Below, piece by piece: positions 54,860 to 63,912 of a stretch of 64,000 nucleotides of DNA. Position numbers and translations under genes: made by a program. This stretch comes from MED-G105 sp050331095. Its GTDB lineage: Bacteria > Pseudomonadota > Alphaproteobacteria > Caulobacterales > Parvularculaceae. The stretch is taken from the NCBI GenBank assembly GCA_050331095.1, contig JBHJHE010000010.1, forward strand, positions 124,001 to 188,000, given 5' to 3'. Each line of letters starts with the position of its first letter. The first letter of the stretch is position 1. The notes beneath the pieces were generated by a model that did no database searches, was not told the DNA's origin, and saw nothing but the letters and a program-made list of their open reading frames with translations.

Positions 54860-56104
54860 ATGGCGCTTCTGACCCTCGACGAAGCCCTGTCCCGCGTGCG
54901 CGTCGACGCGCCGCCGCCACCGGAGACCGTTCCGATCGAGGCCGCGCTCGGCCGCGTTCTGGAGGCGGACGAAGTCTCGTCCCGCGCGAGCCCCACCGCG
55001 GCAGTCTCGGCGATGGACGGTTATGCGGTGCGTACGGAGGATCTCGGCGCGACGCGAGAGTTCGACGTGGTCGGCGAGGCGCCCGCCGGCGGCGCGTTCG
55101 GCGGCGCCGTGGGGCCCGGCCAAACGGTCCGGATCTTCACCGGCGGCGTCCTGCCGTCGGGCGCGGACAGGGTCATCGTTCAGGAGAACGCCGCGCGGCG
55201 CGGCGACCGCGTGGCGCTCGCCGTAGACGACGGGGCGGCGGCGCATGTTCGTCCCGCCGGGCTCGATTTCGCGGCCGGCGAAACGGTGGCGCGGGCCGGC
55301 GAAGCGCTGACGCCGGCGCGGCTGGCGCTCGTCGCCGCCGCCAATGTCGGCCGGGTTCAAGTGCGAGGCCGCCCCCGTATCGTCGTCCTCGCGACGGGCG
55401 ACGAGCTTGCGCCGCCGGGGACGGATTTCGCGCCGGGCCGGGACGACGCCCGCATCGTCGACAGCGCAGCGCCCGGCGTCGCGGCGGCCTTCGCCGCCTG
55501 GGGCGGGCAGGCGCGCGCCGCGCCGGTTCTGCGCGACGAACGGGACGCCGCCGCCGCCGCGCTCCGGTCGGCGGCGCGCGAGGCCGACCTCATCGTCGTC
55601 ATCGGCGGCGCCTCGGTGGGCGACCGCGACGTCGCGAGGCCCGCCGCCGTGTCGGCCGGCGCCACGATCGACTTCGCCGGCGTCGCCCTGAAGCCCGGCA
55701 AGCCGGTCTGGTTCGCGCGCATCGACGGCGGGCCCGCACTGCTTGGCTTGCCTGGCAATCCGGCCTCGGCGCTCGTTTGCGCCCACCTTTTCGGCCCCGC
55801 CGCCATGCGCGCGCTCCTCGGCCGGCCCGCGCTCGATCTCGACCGCCGGCTCCGCCCCGCGCGGCTCGCCGCCGCCCTGCCGGCGAACGGTCCGCGCGAG
55901 GCTTTTCTCCGCGCCCGTCTCGCATGGACCGCGGACGGCGAGATCGCGGCGCGCACGGACGACCGCCAGGACAGCGCGCTCCTAACGCCGTTCGCCGACG
56001 CCGACGCGCTGCTTCGCCGGCGACCTGACGCGCCGCCTGCGGAAGAGGGCGCGCTCGTCGACGTCTTGCCGCTGACCGGCGAAGATGGTCCGTGGCCGAC
56101 GTGA
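54860..56104 (+). CDS. moeA: Molybdopterin molybdenumtransferase MoeA
   Basis: MoeA inserts molybdate into adenylated molybdopterin. The 414-residue protein has VSAMDGYAV near residue 50, the domain-3 motif VVIGGASVGDRD and the PGKPVWF and LPGNPAS blocks. It overlaps the modA start by 13 bases, tying cofactor synthesis to molybdate uptake. Confidence 0.95.
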   Translation: MALLTLDEALSRVRVDAPPPPETVPIEAALGRVLEADEVSSRASPTAAVSAMDGYAVRTEDLGATREFDVVGEAPAGGAFGGAVGPGQTVRIFTGGVLPSGADRVIVQENAARRGDRVALAVDDGAAAHVRPAGLDFAAGETVARAGEALTPARLALVAAANVGRVQVRGRPRIVVLATGDELAPPGTDFAPGRDDARIVDSAAPGVAAAFAAWGGQARAAPVLRDERDAAAAALRSAAREADLIVVIGGASVGDRDVARPAAVSAGATIDFAGVALKPGKPVWFARIDGGPALLGLPGNPASALVCAHLFGPAAMRALLGRPALDLDRRLRPARLAAALPANGPREAFLRARLAWTADGEIAARTDDRQDSALLTPFADADALLRRRPDAPPAEEGALVDVLPLTGEDGPWPT

Positions 56105-56835
56105 GGGCGCTCTCGTTGCTTCTGGCGCTGACGATCCTCGCGGGCTCCGCCCGCGCGGAGGAGGTCATCGTCGCCGTCGCGTCGAACTTCGCCGAACCCG
56201 CCGCGGCGCTTGGGCGCGCGTTCGAGGCGGACGGCCGGCACGAGGCGACGCTCGTCTTCGGCGCCACCGGCGCGCTCTACGCGCAGATCGTCGCGGGCGC
56301 GCCGTTCGGCGTCTTCCTGGCCGCCGACGAGGCGAGGCCGAGGCGTCTCGCCGACAAGGGCCTCGCCGACGCGCCGCGCGTTTACGCCATCGGCCGCGTC
56401 GTTCTGTGGGGGCGCTCGCCGCCGACGCCGCTCGCCGAGACCGGCGCGGAGATTTTGCGGGGAGGAGACTTCCGCGCCCTGGCGATCGCCAATCCCGACC
56501 TCGCGCCCTACGGCCGCGCGGCGCTCGACGCCCTGGCCGCCCTGGGGCTCGAAGCCGCGGCGCGGCCGAAGCTCGTTTATGCGGCGAACGCGCGCCAGGC
56601 CCACGCGATGGCGGCGACCGGCGCGGCCGACCTCGCCTTCGTGCCGCTTGCGGCGCTCGTCGGCCGGGATGCGGACTATTGGACGCCGGACGACGCCGGC
56701 GCGCCCATACGCCAGGCCGCCGTCCTTCTGCGCGACGCGCCCGGGCCAAACGCCGCGCGAGACTTCTTCGACTTTCTCTTCAGCGATGCGGCGCGGGCGA
56801 CGATCGCGTCGTCGGGCTACGACGCGCCCGGCTGA
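56092..56835 (+). CDS. modA: Periplasmic molybdate-binding protein ModA
   Basis: The 247-residue protein has a signal peptide (RALSLLLALTILAGSARAE) and the substrate loops VAVASNFAEPAAAL and VFGATGALYAQIVAGAPFGVFLAAD, whose Ser/Thr residues bind molybdate or tungstate. The start is GTG 56092, inside the end of moeA. modB follows after 6 bases. Confidence 0.93.
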   Translation: MADVRALSLLLALTILAGSARAEEVIVAVASNFAEPAAALGRAFEADGRHEATLVFGATGALYAQIVAGAPFGVFLAADEARPRRLADKGLADAPRVYAIGRVVLWGRSPPTPLAETGAEILRGGDFRALAIANPDLAPYGRAALDALAALGLEAAARPKLVYAANARQAHAMAATGAADLAFVPLAALVGRDADYWTPDDAGAPIRQAAVLLRDAPGPNAARDFFDFLFSDAARATIASSGYDAPG

Positions 56836-56841
56836 TCCGAG

Positions 56842-57516
56842 ATGCCCACGGACCTTTCGCCGCTCTGGATCACGCTGAAGCTCGCCGCGGCGACGACGGC
56901 GATCCTCTACGTCGTGGGCGCGCCGATCGCGCTGTGGCTGGCGACGACCCGGTCGCGGGCGCGGCCCGTGGTTGAGGCGGTCACCGCGTTGCCGCTGGTG
57001 CTGCCGCCGACGGTCATCGGGTTCTACCTCCTGATCCTCCTTAACCCGCATAGTCCGTTCGGCGCGTTCTGGAGCCGCCTGACGGGCGGATCGCTGACGT
57101 TCTCGTTCGCGGGGCTCGTCGTCGCGTCGATCGTCTATTCGCTGCCCTTCATGGTGCAGCCGCTCCAGCGGGCGTTCGAGACCGTCGGCCGCGCGCCGAT
57201 GGAGGCCGCGGCGAGCCTGCGCGCCGGACCCGTCGACGCTTTCTTCACCGTGCTCGTTCCGGCGGCGCGCCGCGGGGCGCTGACCGCCGGCGTCCTGACG
57301 TTCGCGCACACGGTGGGCGAGTTCGGCGTCGTCCTGATGGTCGGCGGCGCGATCCCGGACCGGACGAAAGTCATCTCGATCGCCGTCTACGAACACGTCG
57401 AGGCGCTGCGCTACGACGAGGCGCATCTGTGGTCGGCGTGGCTTCTGGGATTTTCGTTCATTGTCCTGACGATCGTCTACGCCCTCGATCGGGCGGCGAG
57501 GCTTCGTGTCGGCTGA
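56842..57516 (+). CDS. modB: Molybdate ABC transporter permease ModB
   Basis: A 224-residue inner-membrane permease with about five spans. The cytoplasmic EAA-type loop is EAAASLRAGPVDAFFTVLVPAARRG, which docks ModC. The block VLPPTVIGFYLL is typical of ModB. It overlaps modC by 11 bases. Confidence 0.95.
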   Translation: MPTDLSPLWITLKLAAATTAILYVVGAPIALWLATTRSRARPVVEAVTALPLVLPPTVIGFYLLILLNPHSPFGAFWSRLTGGSLTFSFAGLVVASIVYSLPFMVQPLQRAFETVGRAPMEAAASLRAGPVDAFFTVLVPAARRGALTAGVLTFAHTVGEFGVVLMVGGAIPDRTKVISIAVYEHVEALRYDEAHLWSAWLLGFSFIVLTIVYALDRAARLRVG

Positions 57517-58609
57517 CGTCCTCGCCGTCGACGTCGTCATGCGGTTCCCGGGCTTCGACCTGGACGTCGAGGCGCGCTTTGCGCTCGACGGCGTCACGGC
57601 GATCGTGGGCCCTAGCGGGGCGGGCAAGAGCACGCTCCTGCGCCTGATCGCCGGCTTCGCGCGGCCGGACGCAGGACGCATCGCCTTCGGCGACGAGGTC
57701 TGGGTCGACGTCGCCGCGCGCCGCGTCGCGCCCGCGTGCGCCCGTGGGGTCGGCGTCGTCTTTCAGGACGGGCGTCTGTTCGACCATCTAACGGTCGGGG
57801 AGAATCTGTCGTATGCGGATCGTCGCTCGGCGAAGGCCGGATTGACCGCGCCCTCGCGCGCCGACGTCGTCGAGCGGTTGGCGCTGTCGCGGCTTATGGC
57901 GCGTTCGCCGGCGTCGCTCTCGGCCGGCGAACGCCAGCGGGTCGCCCTTGGGCGGGCGCTCCTGGCGAGGCCGCGCCTTCTGTTGCTGGACGAGCCGCTC
58001 GCCAACCTCGACCGGCCCGGACGGGCGGAGATCCTGCCGTTTCTGGAGGCGACGCTGCGCGACGCCCGCGTCCCGGCGCTTTACGTCACCCATGATCTCG
58101 ACGAGGCGGCCCGGCTCGCCGACCGGGCGCTCGCGCTCTGCGCGGGCCGGATCGACGCCGAGGGTCCGTTCGCCGACGTTCTGGCGGCGCTCGCCGACGA
58201 CGCCGAAATCGAGCCGAGCGCGCTCATCGTCGCGACGTTGTCGCGCTACGACGCAGACGACGGCGTATGCGAACTCGACTTCGACGGCGGCCGGATCGTT
58301 CTGCCGCGCGCGTCGCCGCCGCCCGCCGGCGCCGTCCGTTTGCGCGTGCGCGCCGGCGACGTCGCCCTCGCGACCGAGCGTCCGCGCGGCGTCAGCATCA
58401 GGAACGTCTTCGACGGCGTCGTCGACCGTATAACATACGCCGGGCCCTATGCGGACGTCGGCGTCGCCATTGGCGGAACCCGGCTCGTCGCCCGGATTAC
58501 CAAGGCCGCCGCGGTCGATCTCAGGCTCGCTGCGGGCCGACCGGTCTTCGCCCTCGTCAAGAGCGCCGCCATCGAGCGGCAAGTGGCGCGCGGGCCCGGC
58601 GGCGGATAG
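57506..58609 (+). CDS. modC: Molybdate ABC transporter ATPase ModC
   Basis: A 367-residue ATPase with Walker A GPSGAGKST, ABC signature LSAGERQRVALGRALL (LSGGQ-like, with Ala in place of the first Gly), Walker B LLLLDEPLANLD and switch His in YVTHDLDEA. The C-terminal ~110 residues form a TOBE/mop domain that binds molybdate (RVRAGDVALATERP). GTG start at 57506 inside modB. Confidence 0.94.
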   Translation: MSADVLAVDVVMRFPGFDLDVEARFALDGVTAIVGPSGAGKSTLLRLIAGFARPDAGRIAFGDEVWVDVAARRVAPACARGVGVVFQDGRLFDHLTVGENLSYADRRSAKAGLTAPSRADVVERLALSRLMARSPASLSAGERQRVALGRALLARPRLLLLDEPLANLDRPGRAEILPFLEATLRDARVPALYVTHDLDEAARLADRALALCAGRIDAEGPFADVLAALADDAEIEPSALIVATLSRYDADDGVCELDFDGGRIVLPRASPPPAGAVRLRVRAGDVALATERPRGVSIRNVFDGVVDRITYAGPYADVGVAIGGTRLVARITKAAAVDLRLAAGRPVFALVKSAAIERQVARGPGGG

Positions 58610-58618
58610 TCTCGCGCC

Positions 58619-59614
58619 ATGGGTTTCGATCGACACGACGCCGGCGAGGTCCGGCCCGCGCGCCTCGCCGGGGAGACGCCCGCCGACGTCCTGGCGTTCG
58701 CCGCCGCGCGCCTTCAGTCCGGCGAGCGGCTCGCCGTCGCGACGCTCGTCGACATCGTCGGGCCCTCCGCCCGGCGCCTCGGCGCGCAGATCGCGCTCGC
58801 GCTCGACGCCCGGGGCGGCGGCGCGTGCGGCGGCGCGTGGGCCGGATCGCTCTCTGGCGGGTGTTTCGACGCCAACGTCGTCGCGCTCTTGCAGCGGACG
58901 ATCGAGACCGGCGCCGGCGCCCGCCAGCGGTTCGGGGCCGGCTCGCCCTATGTGGACCTCCAGCTTCCCTGCGGCGGCGGCGTCGATCTCCTGCTGACGC
59001 CGATCGTCGACCCTCGACCGATCCTCGAGGCGGCGAAGGCGATCGAAGAGCGCCGACCCCAGCGCCTCGCCTTCGGCGAAGAAGGCGCGCGCGCAGCCGA
59101 CGCCGCGAGGGCGGGGGATTACGTGGCGCGCTATGTCCCGCCATTGCGCCTGGCGATCGCCGGCGCGGGGGCCGAGGCGGTCGCGCTCGCCCGGATCGCG
59201 CGCGCGGCCGGCTGGCTGGTCGACGCCTGGACCTCGGACGAGGTCGACCTGTCCGCGCTGGCCGAAGCCGGCGCGCAGGCGCGCCTGATGACGTCGGCGG
59301 CCGACGCCGACTTTGACGCCGACTTCAACGCCGACCCGTGGACGGCCGTCGTCACCCTTTTCCACGATCACGACAAAGAACCGCCGATCCTCGCCCGGGC
59401 GCTCGCCAGCGAGGCCTTCTACGTCGGCGCGATGGGGGCGAAGGCGACGTGTGAGCGCCGGCGACACGCGCTCGCCGCCCTTGGCGTCGCGGCCGCGTCG
59501 ATCGCCCGGTTGCGCGCGCCGATCGGCCTCGTCCCCGCGACGCGCGAGCCGTCGGCCCTCGCCATTTCGACGCTCGCGGAAATCGCCTCGGTCGACGCCG
59601 CGCGCCGCGCGTGA
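58619..59614 (+). CDS. XdhC/CoxI-family molybdoenzyme maturation protein
   Basis: XdhC proteins bind mature Moco, help its sulfuration and insert it into xanthine-oxidase-family enzymes. The 331-residue protein has the N-terminal SLSGGCFDANVV block and a C-terminal Rossmann-type domain (LAIAGAGAEAVALARIA, YVGAMGAKATCERR, APIGL). Its presence with MocA-like and IorAB-like genes fits maturation of the IorAB-like enzyme. It overlaps the next gene by 4 bases. Confidence 0.9.
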   Translation: MGFDRHDAGEVRPARLAGETPADVLAFAAARLQSGERLAVATLVDIVGPSARRLGAQIALALDARGGGACGGAWAGSLSGGCFDANVVALLQRTIETGAGARQRFGAGSPYVDLQLPCGGGVDLLLTPIVDPRPILEAAKAIEERRPQRLAFGEEGARAADAARAGDYVARYVPPLRLAIAGAGAEAVALARIARAAGWLVDAWTSDEVDLSALAEAGAQARLMTSAADADFDADFNADPWTAVVTLFHDHDKEPPILARALASEAFYVGAMGAKATCERRRHALAALGVAAASIARLRAPIGLVPATREPSALAISTLAEIASVDAARRA

Positions 59615-60183
59615 CCGGCCCGGTCGTCGGCGCGCTCCTCGCCGCCGGCGCGTCGCGGCGCTTCGGCGAGGCGGACAAGCTGCTGGTCCCGTTCCGGGGC
59701 GAACCGCTTCTGGCGGGCCCCGCGCGCGCGCTTGGCGCCTTCGAACGGCGCATCGCCATCACGCCGGCGGACGCGCCGGCGCGCGCCGCCGCACTGCGCC
59801 GACGCGGGCTGGAGACGATCGAAAATACGCGCGCCGACGAGGGGCTGGGCGCGTCCCTCGCGCTGGCGGCGGCGACCGCTCTTCGCGGCGAGGCCGTCGC
59901 TATGGTCGTCTGCCTCGCCGATCAGCCGTTCGTCGACGGCGCGCTCATGGGCCGACTGATCGGCGCGCTCGGCGACGCCGACGCGGTCGTGTGCCTCGCC
60001 GACGGCGTCGCCGGTCCGCCGGCGGCGTTCTCCGCCCGCGCGCTCGGGGTCCTCTCGCGCCTCGAAGGCGACGTCGGGGCGCGCAAGATCATCGATGGGT
60101 TCGAGAACGTCGTGCGCATGCCCGCGCCGTCCTGGCGGGTCCGCGACGTCGACACGCCGGAAGACCTCGCGGCGCTCGCCTAG
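59611..60183 (+). CDS. mocA: MocA-like molybdenum cofactor cytidylyltransferase
   Basis: The 190-residue GT-A-type nucleotidyltransferase begins VGALLAAGASRRFGEADKLLVPFRG and contains VVCLADQPFVD. MocA adds CMP to Moco, giving the MCD form used by the xanthine oxidase family, which is the type of hydroxylase at 47 kb. No MobA-like gene is seen. The GTG start overlaps the stop of the XdhC-family gene. This is the last gene of the molybdenum cluster. Confidence 0.88.
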   Translation: MTGPVVGALLAAGASRRFGEADKLLVPFRGEPLLAGPARALGAFERRIAITPADAPARAAALRRRGLETIENTRADEGLGASLALAAATALRGEAVAMVVCLADQPFVDGALMGRLIGALGDADAVVCLADGVAGPPAAFSARALGVLSRLEGDVGARKIIDGFENVVRMPAPSWRVRDVDTPEDLAALA

Positions 60184-60227
60184 AATCCGCTGAATTTTGG
60201 CATAGATCAGTATGACGAGTTTCGGAG

Positions 60228-60449
60228 GTGGTTTCCGCATTCGTTTGGAGAGAATCGATCCACCGGCCCGCCGGCTGCGCCGAAATCGAGGTGTGTCGCA
60301 TCCATTACAACGCCGAGCGCCCGCGTTCGGCGCTCGGATACCAATCGCCAACGGAGTTCCCACAGACGCGGGCGGGAACGCCTAAGCTATGGGTCGGCTC
60401 GGCGTCTCAGCCCGCTGTGTCGGAAGCTTCCAGCTATAATCGGCCCTGA
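60228..60449 (+). pseudogene. IS3-family transposase C-terminal remnant
   Basis: Only the last part of an IS3 transposase remains: CRIHYNAERPRSALGYQSPTEF matches the conserved end of the DDE domain (YN-x-x-RPHSALGY-x-TP). The catalytic residues and the N-terminal two thirds are missing, and no inverted repeats are evident. It marks the left edge of the AT-richer accessory stretch 60.2-62.4 kb. Confidence 0.8.
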
Positions 60450-60471
60450 CGAAGGGGGGGGGCGGTCATGT

Positions 60472-60708
60472 TCAAGCGCAAAACCGCATTTTGTCGCGAT
60501 AAGATTTGGGAATACAAGTAGCGTCAAATAGACATCGGATCGCCCCTGATATGTTCCCGGAGTAGAGCGTTTCACCTGCCTGATTTTCGATGCGGAAGGG
60601 CTCGCCTTGAATTGACAAACGCCTTGAGTTCTTACGAACGCTAAACCCATATCGCCGCGCGACTTCTTGGACGCGCCGATAGCAGCTTTGAAGTTCGACA
60701 TCTGACAT
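60472..60708 (-). CDS. Small hypothetical protein
   Basis: A 78-residue protein beginning MSDVELQSCYRRVQEVARRYGF and containing SIQGEPFRIENQAGETLYSGN. I recognise no family. The composition is AT-richer than the molybdenum genes, as in the neighbouring toxin-antitoxin pair. The start could also be the upstream frame start at 60720. Confidence 0.5.
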   Translation of the reverse strand: MSDVELQSCYRRVQEVARRYGFSVRKNSRRLSIQGEPFRIENQAGETLYSGNISGAIRCLFDATCIPKSYRDKMRFCA

Positions 60709-60791
60709 AGGCAACCTCACAGCGTTAAATTCGCTTGCGAGTTGTCAATCCAAATATCGTGCCATTGACCAAAAGGGGACCAGGGCCTGCT

Positions 60792-61265
60792 TTAGAATTG
60801 CCAGCCTTGTTCGTCCATGAAGTCGCCCAGGGGAATGCAAGGTATCTTGAAATGCGCGCAGATCGTCGGGACTTTCGCCCCGTTCTTTTTCGGTTTTTCG
60901 TTCGTCACGACCGTCCCTTTCAGGATTGCGGCACGGGCAATGACGAAAGGGTCTGCGTTCTTTCCGCCTTTATGCATCTTCTTCAGCTCAATAACCTGCT
61001 GAAAGTGTTCGACTTGGAATATCGTGGCAACGAACGCTGCCTCGTCGCCGGTCGGCCTTGGAAACAGATACTTATGGGATTCCAGCCATGTCTCTTGATG
61101 CTGGAACGCCTCCCGGTCGGCCAATTCTCGTTTTACTTCGCGCGTTGATGTGATCTCGCGGTTGTCGACTAGTTTGTCGAAGCTGTCCCAAAAGGTTTTG
61201 AAGGTCTTCGCATAGTAGCTTCTGAAAATATGCGAGAAAATATTCGTGTCGAAAACGTAGATCAC
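60792..61265 (-). CDS. DUF4411 PIN-like toxin
   Basis: The 157-residue protein starts MIYVFDTNIFSHIF, with the PIN-type first Asp, and ends with the block AAILKGTVVTNEKPKKNGAKVPTICAHFKIPCIPLGDFM, characteristic of DUF4411. PIN-fold proteins are metal-dependent RNases, and DUF4411 members pair with XRE-ImmA proteins. Its ATG overlaps the stop of the upstream XRE-ImmA gene by 4 bases, the classic antitoxin-first layout. Confidence 0.85.
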   Translation of the reverse strand: MIYVFDTNIFSHIFRSYYAKTFKTFWDSFDKLVDNREITSTREVKRELADREAFQHQETWLESHKYLFPRPTGDEAAFVATIFQVEHFQQVIELKKMHKGGKNADPFVIARAAILKGTVVTNEKPKKNGAKVPTICAHFKIPCIPLGDFMDEQGWQF

Positions 61266-62410
61266 GGGGCACCCCTGGTGACATAGCTTTCCAGGGTTGC
61301 GACGTTCTTTGGCTTGATATCGAGATAATCTGCAAGCTGAATTTCATCGATCCGGTTTCTGTAAAACTGGGAAAACGCCAAGTCGATATAGCCATCTCCA
61401 AGATAGGCGATCTTGCTTCGATAGGGATCGCCGCCAGACGATGGCTTTTTCTGGCTATTCCAAAGCTTGACAGCAGCCCTGTATTTCTTCTCGGTGATAA
61501 GGCCACGATCTAGAAACATGCGAAATATAAACTCGCGGCTCACATTGAACAGCGAAGCGAGATCGGCAGCTGTTTCTTCGGTTGCGTTCCGGTCGCCAAG
61601 GGCTTTCTCAAAACGATCTTCAGGGACTAAGAATCGCGCCGCAAAGCGATTGCAGATGATTTCAATCTTCTGATCACCCTCGGGCAGGGCGTCGATGTAG
61701 TCATCTTCGACAGTATCAATGCCACTTGTGTGAAACAAAAGGTGCGCCAACTCATGAAAAAGCGTGAAGCACTGCCTCGTTTTGGTCGTCGAATTATTCA
61801 CGTAGATGATTGGGAATTCATCATCATAGAGACAGAAGCCCGAATAGTCGTCTTGTCGAAATTGGTCTTTGAAGACGTACACCCCGACAGACTCCAAAGC
61901 ATTCCGCCAAGCTTTCAAGGCAGTATCAGGGCCCGCCCAGCGGAATTGTTCCTCTATCGGTACGCCGATGTATTCGCGAACGCGCGCCGCCATTCGATCG
62001 ATCGATACTCTTGCGTTGGGTCTATATTCTCGGGTGATCAAGCGCTCTGCGGGATTTTCTCCACCCGTCAGCTCAACGAGGCTAAGTTGAAAGGCCTTCG
62101 CTTTGCCAAGCAGCAGGCGGATACGCGGCGGAATCATCGCCACTTGATCGGGGCCAAGGGTCCTAAAGGATTTTTCGACCGGTGGAATTTCTGGCGGTTC
62201 CGGGAAAAAGAAGACTGCGATCGGCACCTTTAGTTTCTCAGACAGCTTCTCTAGCTGTGGATATGACGGGAAGACATCGCTGTCTTCGTTTTCCCAAAGC
62301 CCGGCCTTCGCGAAGCCCTTCTCGGCCTGTAATGCCTCGAGGGAGTATCCTGCGCGTTGTCGCGCCCAGGTCAGGACGGATCGCGTGATCGGCATTTTTT
62401 CAGACGGCAC
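61262..62410 (-). CDS. XRE-type HTH plus ImmA/IrrE metallopeptidase, likely antitoxin
   Basis: The 382-residue protein has an N-terminal helix-turn-helix (residues ~7-65, LTWARQRAGYSLEAL) and an ImmA/IrrE-like zinc peptidase domain with HELAH at 219-223 and the later Glu in CNRFAARFLVP. Such proteins regulate their own operon and neutralise or process a partner, here the DUF4411 toxin. The start is GTG 62410, with GGAGG four bases upstream; ATG 62395 would be badly spaced. Confidence 0.85.
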   Translation of the reverse strand: MPSEKMPITRSVLTWARQRAGYSLEALQAEKGFAKAGLWENEDSDVFPSYPQLEKLSEKLKVPIAVFFFPEPPEIPPVEKSFRTLGPDQVAMIPPRIRLLLGKAKAFQLSLVELTGGENPAERLITREYRPNARVSIDRMAARVREYIGVPIEEQFRWAGPDTALKAWRNALESVGVYVFKDQFRQDDYSGFCLYDDEFPIIYVNNSTTKTRQCFTLFHELAHLLFHTSGIDTVEDDYIDALPEGDQKIEIICNRFAARFLVPEDRFEKALGDRNATEETAADLASLFNVSREFIFRMFLDRGLITEKKYRAAVKLWNSQKKPSSGGDPYRSKIAYLGDGYIDLAFSQFYRNRIDEIQLADYLDIKPKNVATLESYVTRGAP

Positions 62411-62466
62411 GAAACCTCCGATTTATTAGTATGCAGATTAACATCGTTCAGTTTTCACGCGCAATG

Positions 62467-62507
62467 CATCTAGGCGCGTATCACGGCGACAGCCCACATC
62501 TAGGCGC
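62467..62507 (+). repeat. 11-bp direct repeat at the folD 3' end
   Basis: CATCTAGGCGC occurs at 62467-62477 and again at 62497-62507. The second copy includes the folD stop codon (minus strand TAG at 62502-62500). It may be a scar of the insertion that brought the toxin-antitoxin segment, or chance. Confidence 0.4.
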
Positions 62508-63411
62508 CGAAGGCGAGGTCCGGCGAGCCGCGGCGATGGGCGGCGGCGGTCAGCGTGTTAGCCATCAGCATGGCGATCGTCATCGGCCCGACGCCGCCGG
62601 GCACGGGGGTGATCGACCCGGCGACCTCCCGCGCGGCGTCGAAATCGACGTCGCCCACGAGCTTGGTCTCGCCCGGGCCTTTTTCCGGGGCGTCTACGCG
62701 GGTGATGCCGATGTCCACGACGCAGGCGCCCGGGCGGATCCAGTCGCCCCCGACCATCAGCGGACGGCCGACGGCGGCGACGAGAACGTCGGCCTCGCGC
62801 GCGATCGCCGGGAGGTCCTTCGTGCGGCTGTGCGCGATCGTCACGGTGCAGTTTTCGATAAGCAGGAGCTGCGCCGCCGGTCGGCCGACGATATTCGAGC
62901 GGCCGATGACGACGGCGCGCGCGCCCGACAGGTCGTCGCCGAGCGTGCGCTTCGCCAGAGTAACGGCGCCCGCCGGCGTGCACGGCACGAGCGCCGTCTC
63001 GGGCCGACCCGCCGCGAGCCGCCCGGCGTTCACCGGGTGAAAGCCGTCGACGTCTTTCGCCGGGTCGATCAGTTCGAGGATCCTGTCGGCGTCGATATGC
63101 GGCGGCAGCGGCAACTGCACGAGGATCCCGTCGATCGTGGGGTCGTCGTTGAGGCGCACGACCGCGGCAACGACTTCGGCCTCCGGCGCGTCGGCCGGCA
63201 GATCGATCTGGACGGAGCGATAGCCGAGCTTCTTCGCCGCCTTGCCCTTCATCCGGACATAGACGGCGCTCGCCGGGTCCTCGCCAACGAGCACGACGGC
63301 GAGCCCCGGCGGCGCGCCGGTGCGCTCGGCGAGCGCCGCCGCGCGGGGGCCGAGCCCCTCGCGCAGGGCCGTCGCGATCGCCTTGCCGTCGATAATCGCC
63401 GCGTCCGTCAT
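62500..63411 (-). CDS. folD: Bifunctional methylenetetrahydrofolate dehydrogenase/cyclohydrolase FolD
   Basis: FolD interconverts 5,10-methylene-, methenyl- and 10-formyl-tetrahydrofolate. The 303-residue protein has VRMKGKAAKKLGYRS with the catalytic Lys, GILVQLPLPPHID, and the NADP-binding VIGRSNIVGRPAAQLL, then PGGVGPMTIAML. The ATG at 63411 begins MTDAAIIDGKAI; 4 residues more are possible upstream. All key residues are present. Confidence 0.96.
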   Translation of the reverse strand: MTDAAIIDGKAIATALREGLGPRAAALAERTGAPPGLAVVLVGEDPASAVYVRMKGKAAKKLGYRSVQIDLPADAPEAEVVAAVVRLNDDPTIDGILVQLPLPPHIDADRILELIDPAKDVDGFHPVNAGRLAAGRPETALVPCTPAGAVTLAKRTLGDDLSGARAVVIGRSNIVGRPAAQLLLIENCTVTIAHSRTKDLPAIAREADVLVAAVGRPLMVGGDWIRPGACVVDIGITRVDAPEKGPGETKLVGDVDFDAAREVAGSITPVPGGVGPMTIAMLMANTLTAAAHRRGSPDLAFGA

Positions 63412-63511
63412 GAGCCGTCGCATACTGAAGCCCGCGGGCCCCGGTCAATTCGGCTTCTTGCGTCCGCGCGTCGTCGGATGCCACATCGGAACGAGGAGCG
63501 AGGACCGCGAG

Positions 63512-63823
63512 ATGGCGAACGACGAGACCCCGGACGAGACGCGCGAGGCGATCGAGGCGGCGGCGTTCCGCCGGCTGCTCGCCCATCTCGACGCCAACAA
63601 GGACGTGCAGAACATCGACCTGATGATCGTCGGCGATTTCTGCCGCAACTGCCTCAGCCGTTGGTATCGGGAGGAAGCCGCCGCCCGCGGCGTCGCGATG
63701 ACCGACGAGGCCGCCCGCGAGCGCATCTACGGCATGGCCTACGCCGACTGGAAAGCGGCGCATCAGGAGCCGGCGAGCCCCGAGCAGCTCGCGGCGCTCG
63801 AGGCCCGCGCCAAGCGCGGTTGA
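63512..63823 (+). CDS. DUF1244 family protein
   Basis: A 103-residue protein with the DUF1244 core AAAFRRLLAHLDANKDVQNIDLMIVGDFCRNCLSRWYREEA and GMAYADWKAAHQ. Widespread in alpha- and gammaproteobacteria with no established function. The two conserved cysteines (FCRNC) may bind metal. ATG 63512 is preferred to the in-frame start at 63320, which overlaps folD in antisense. Confidence 0.88.
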   Translation: MANDETPDETREAIEAAAFRRLLAHLDANKDVQNIDLMIVGDFCRNCLSRWYREEAAARGVAMTDEAARERIYGMAYADWKAAHQEPASPEQLAALEARAKRG

Positions 63824-63912
63824 GGCCGGTCCTTCACGAAACTTGAACCTCGCGCGGCTCTTCTCGCATGCTGGCCGGGCGATCCGCCTCGGCGGGAACG
63901 AGGAGTTGCGCA

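Noticed and set aside
63895..63912. GGAAC near the right edge as another EcfG promoter
   Set aside because: No CGTT at 16-17 bases downstream; the start codon follows too closely.
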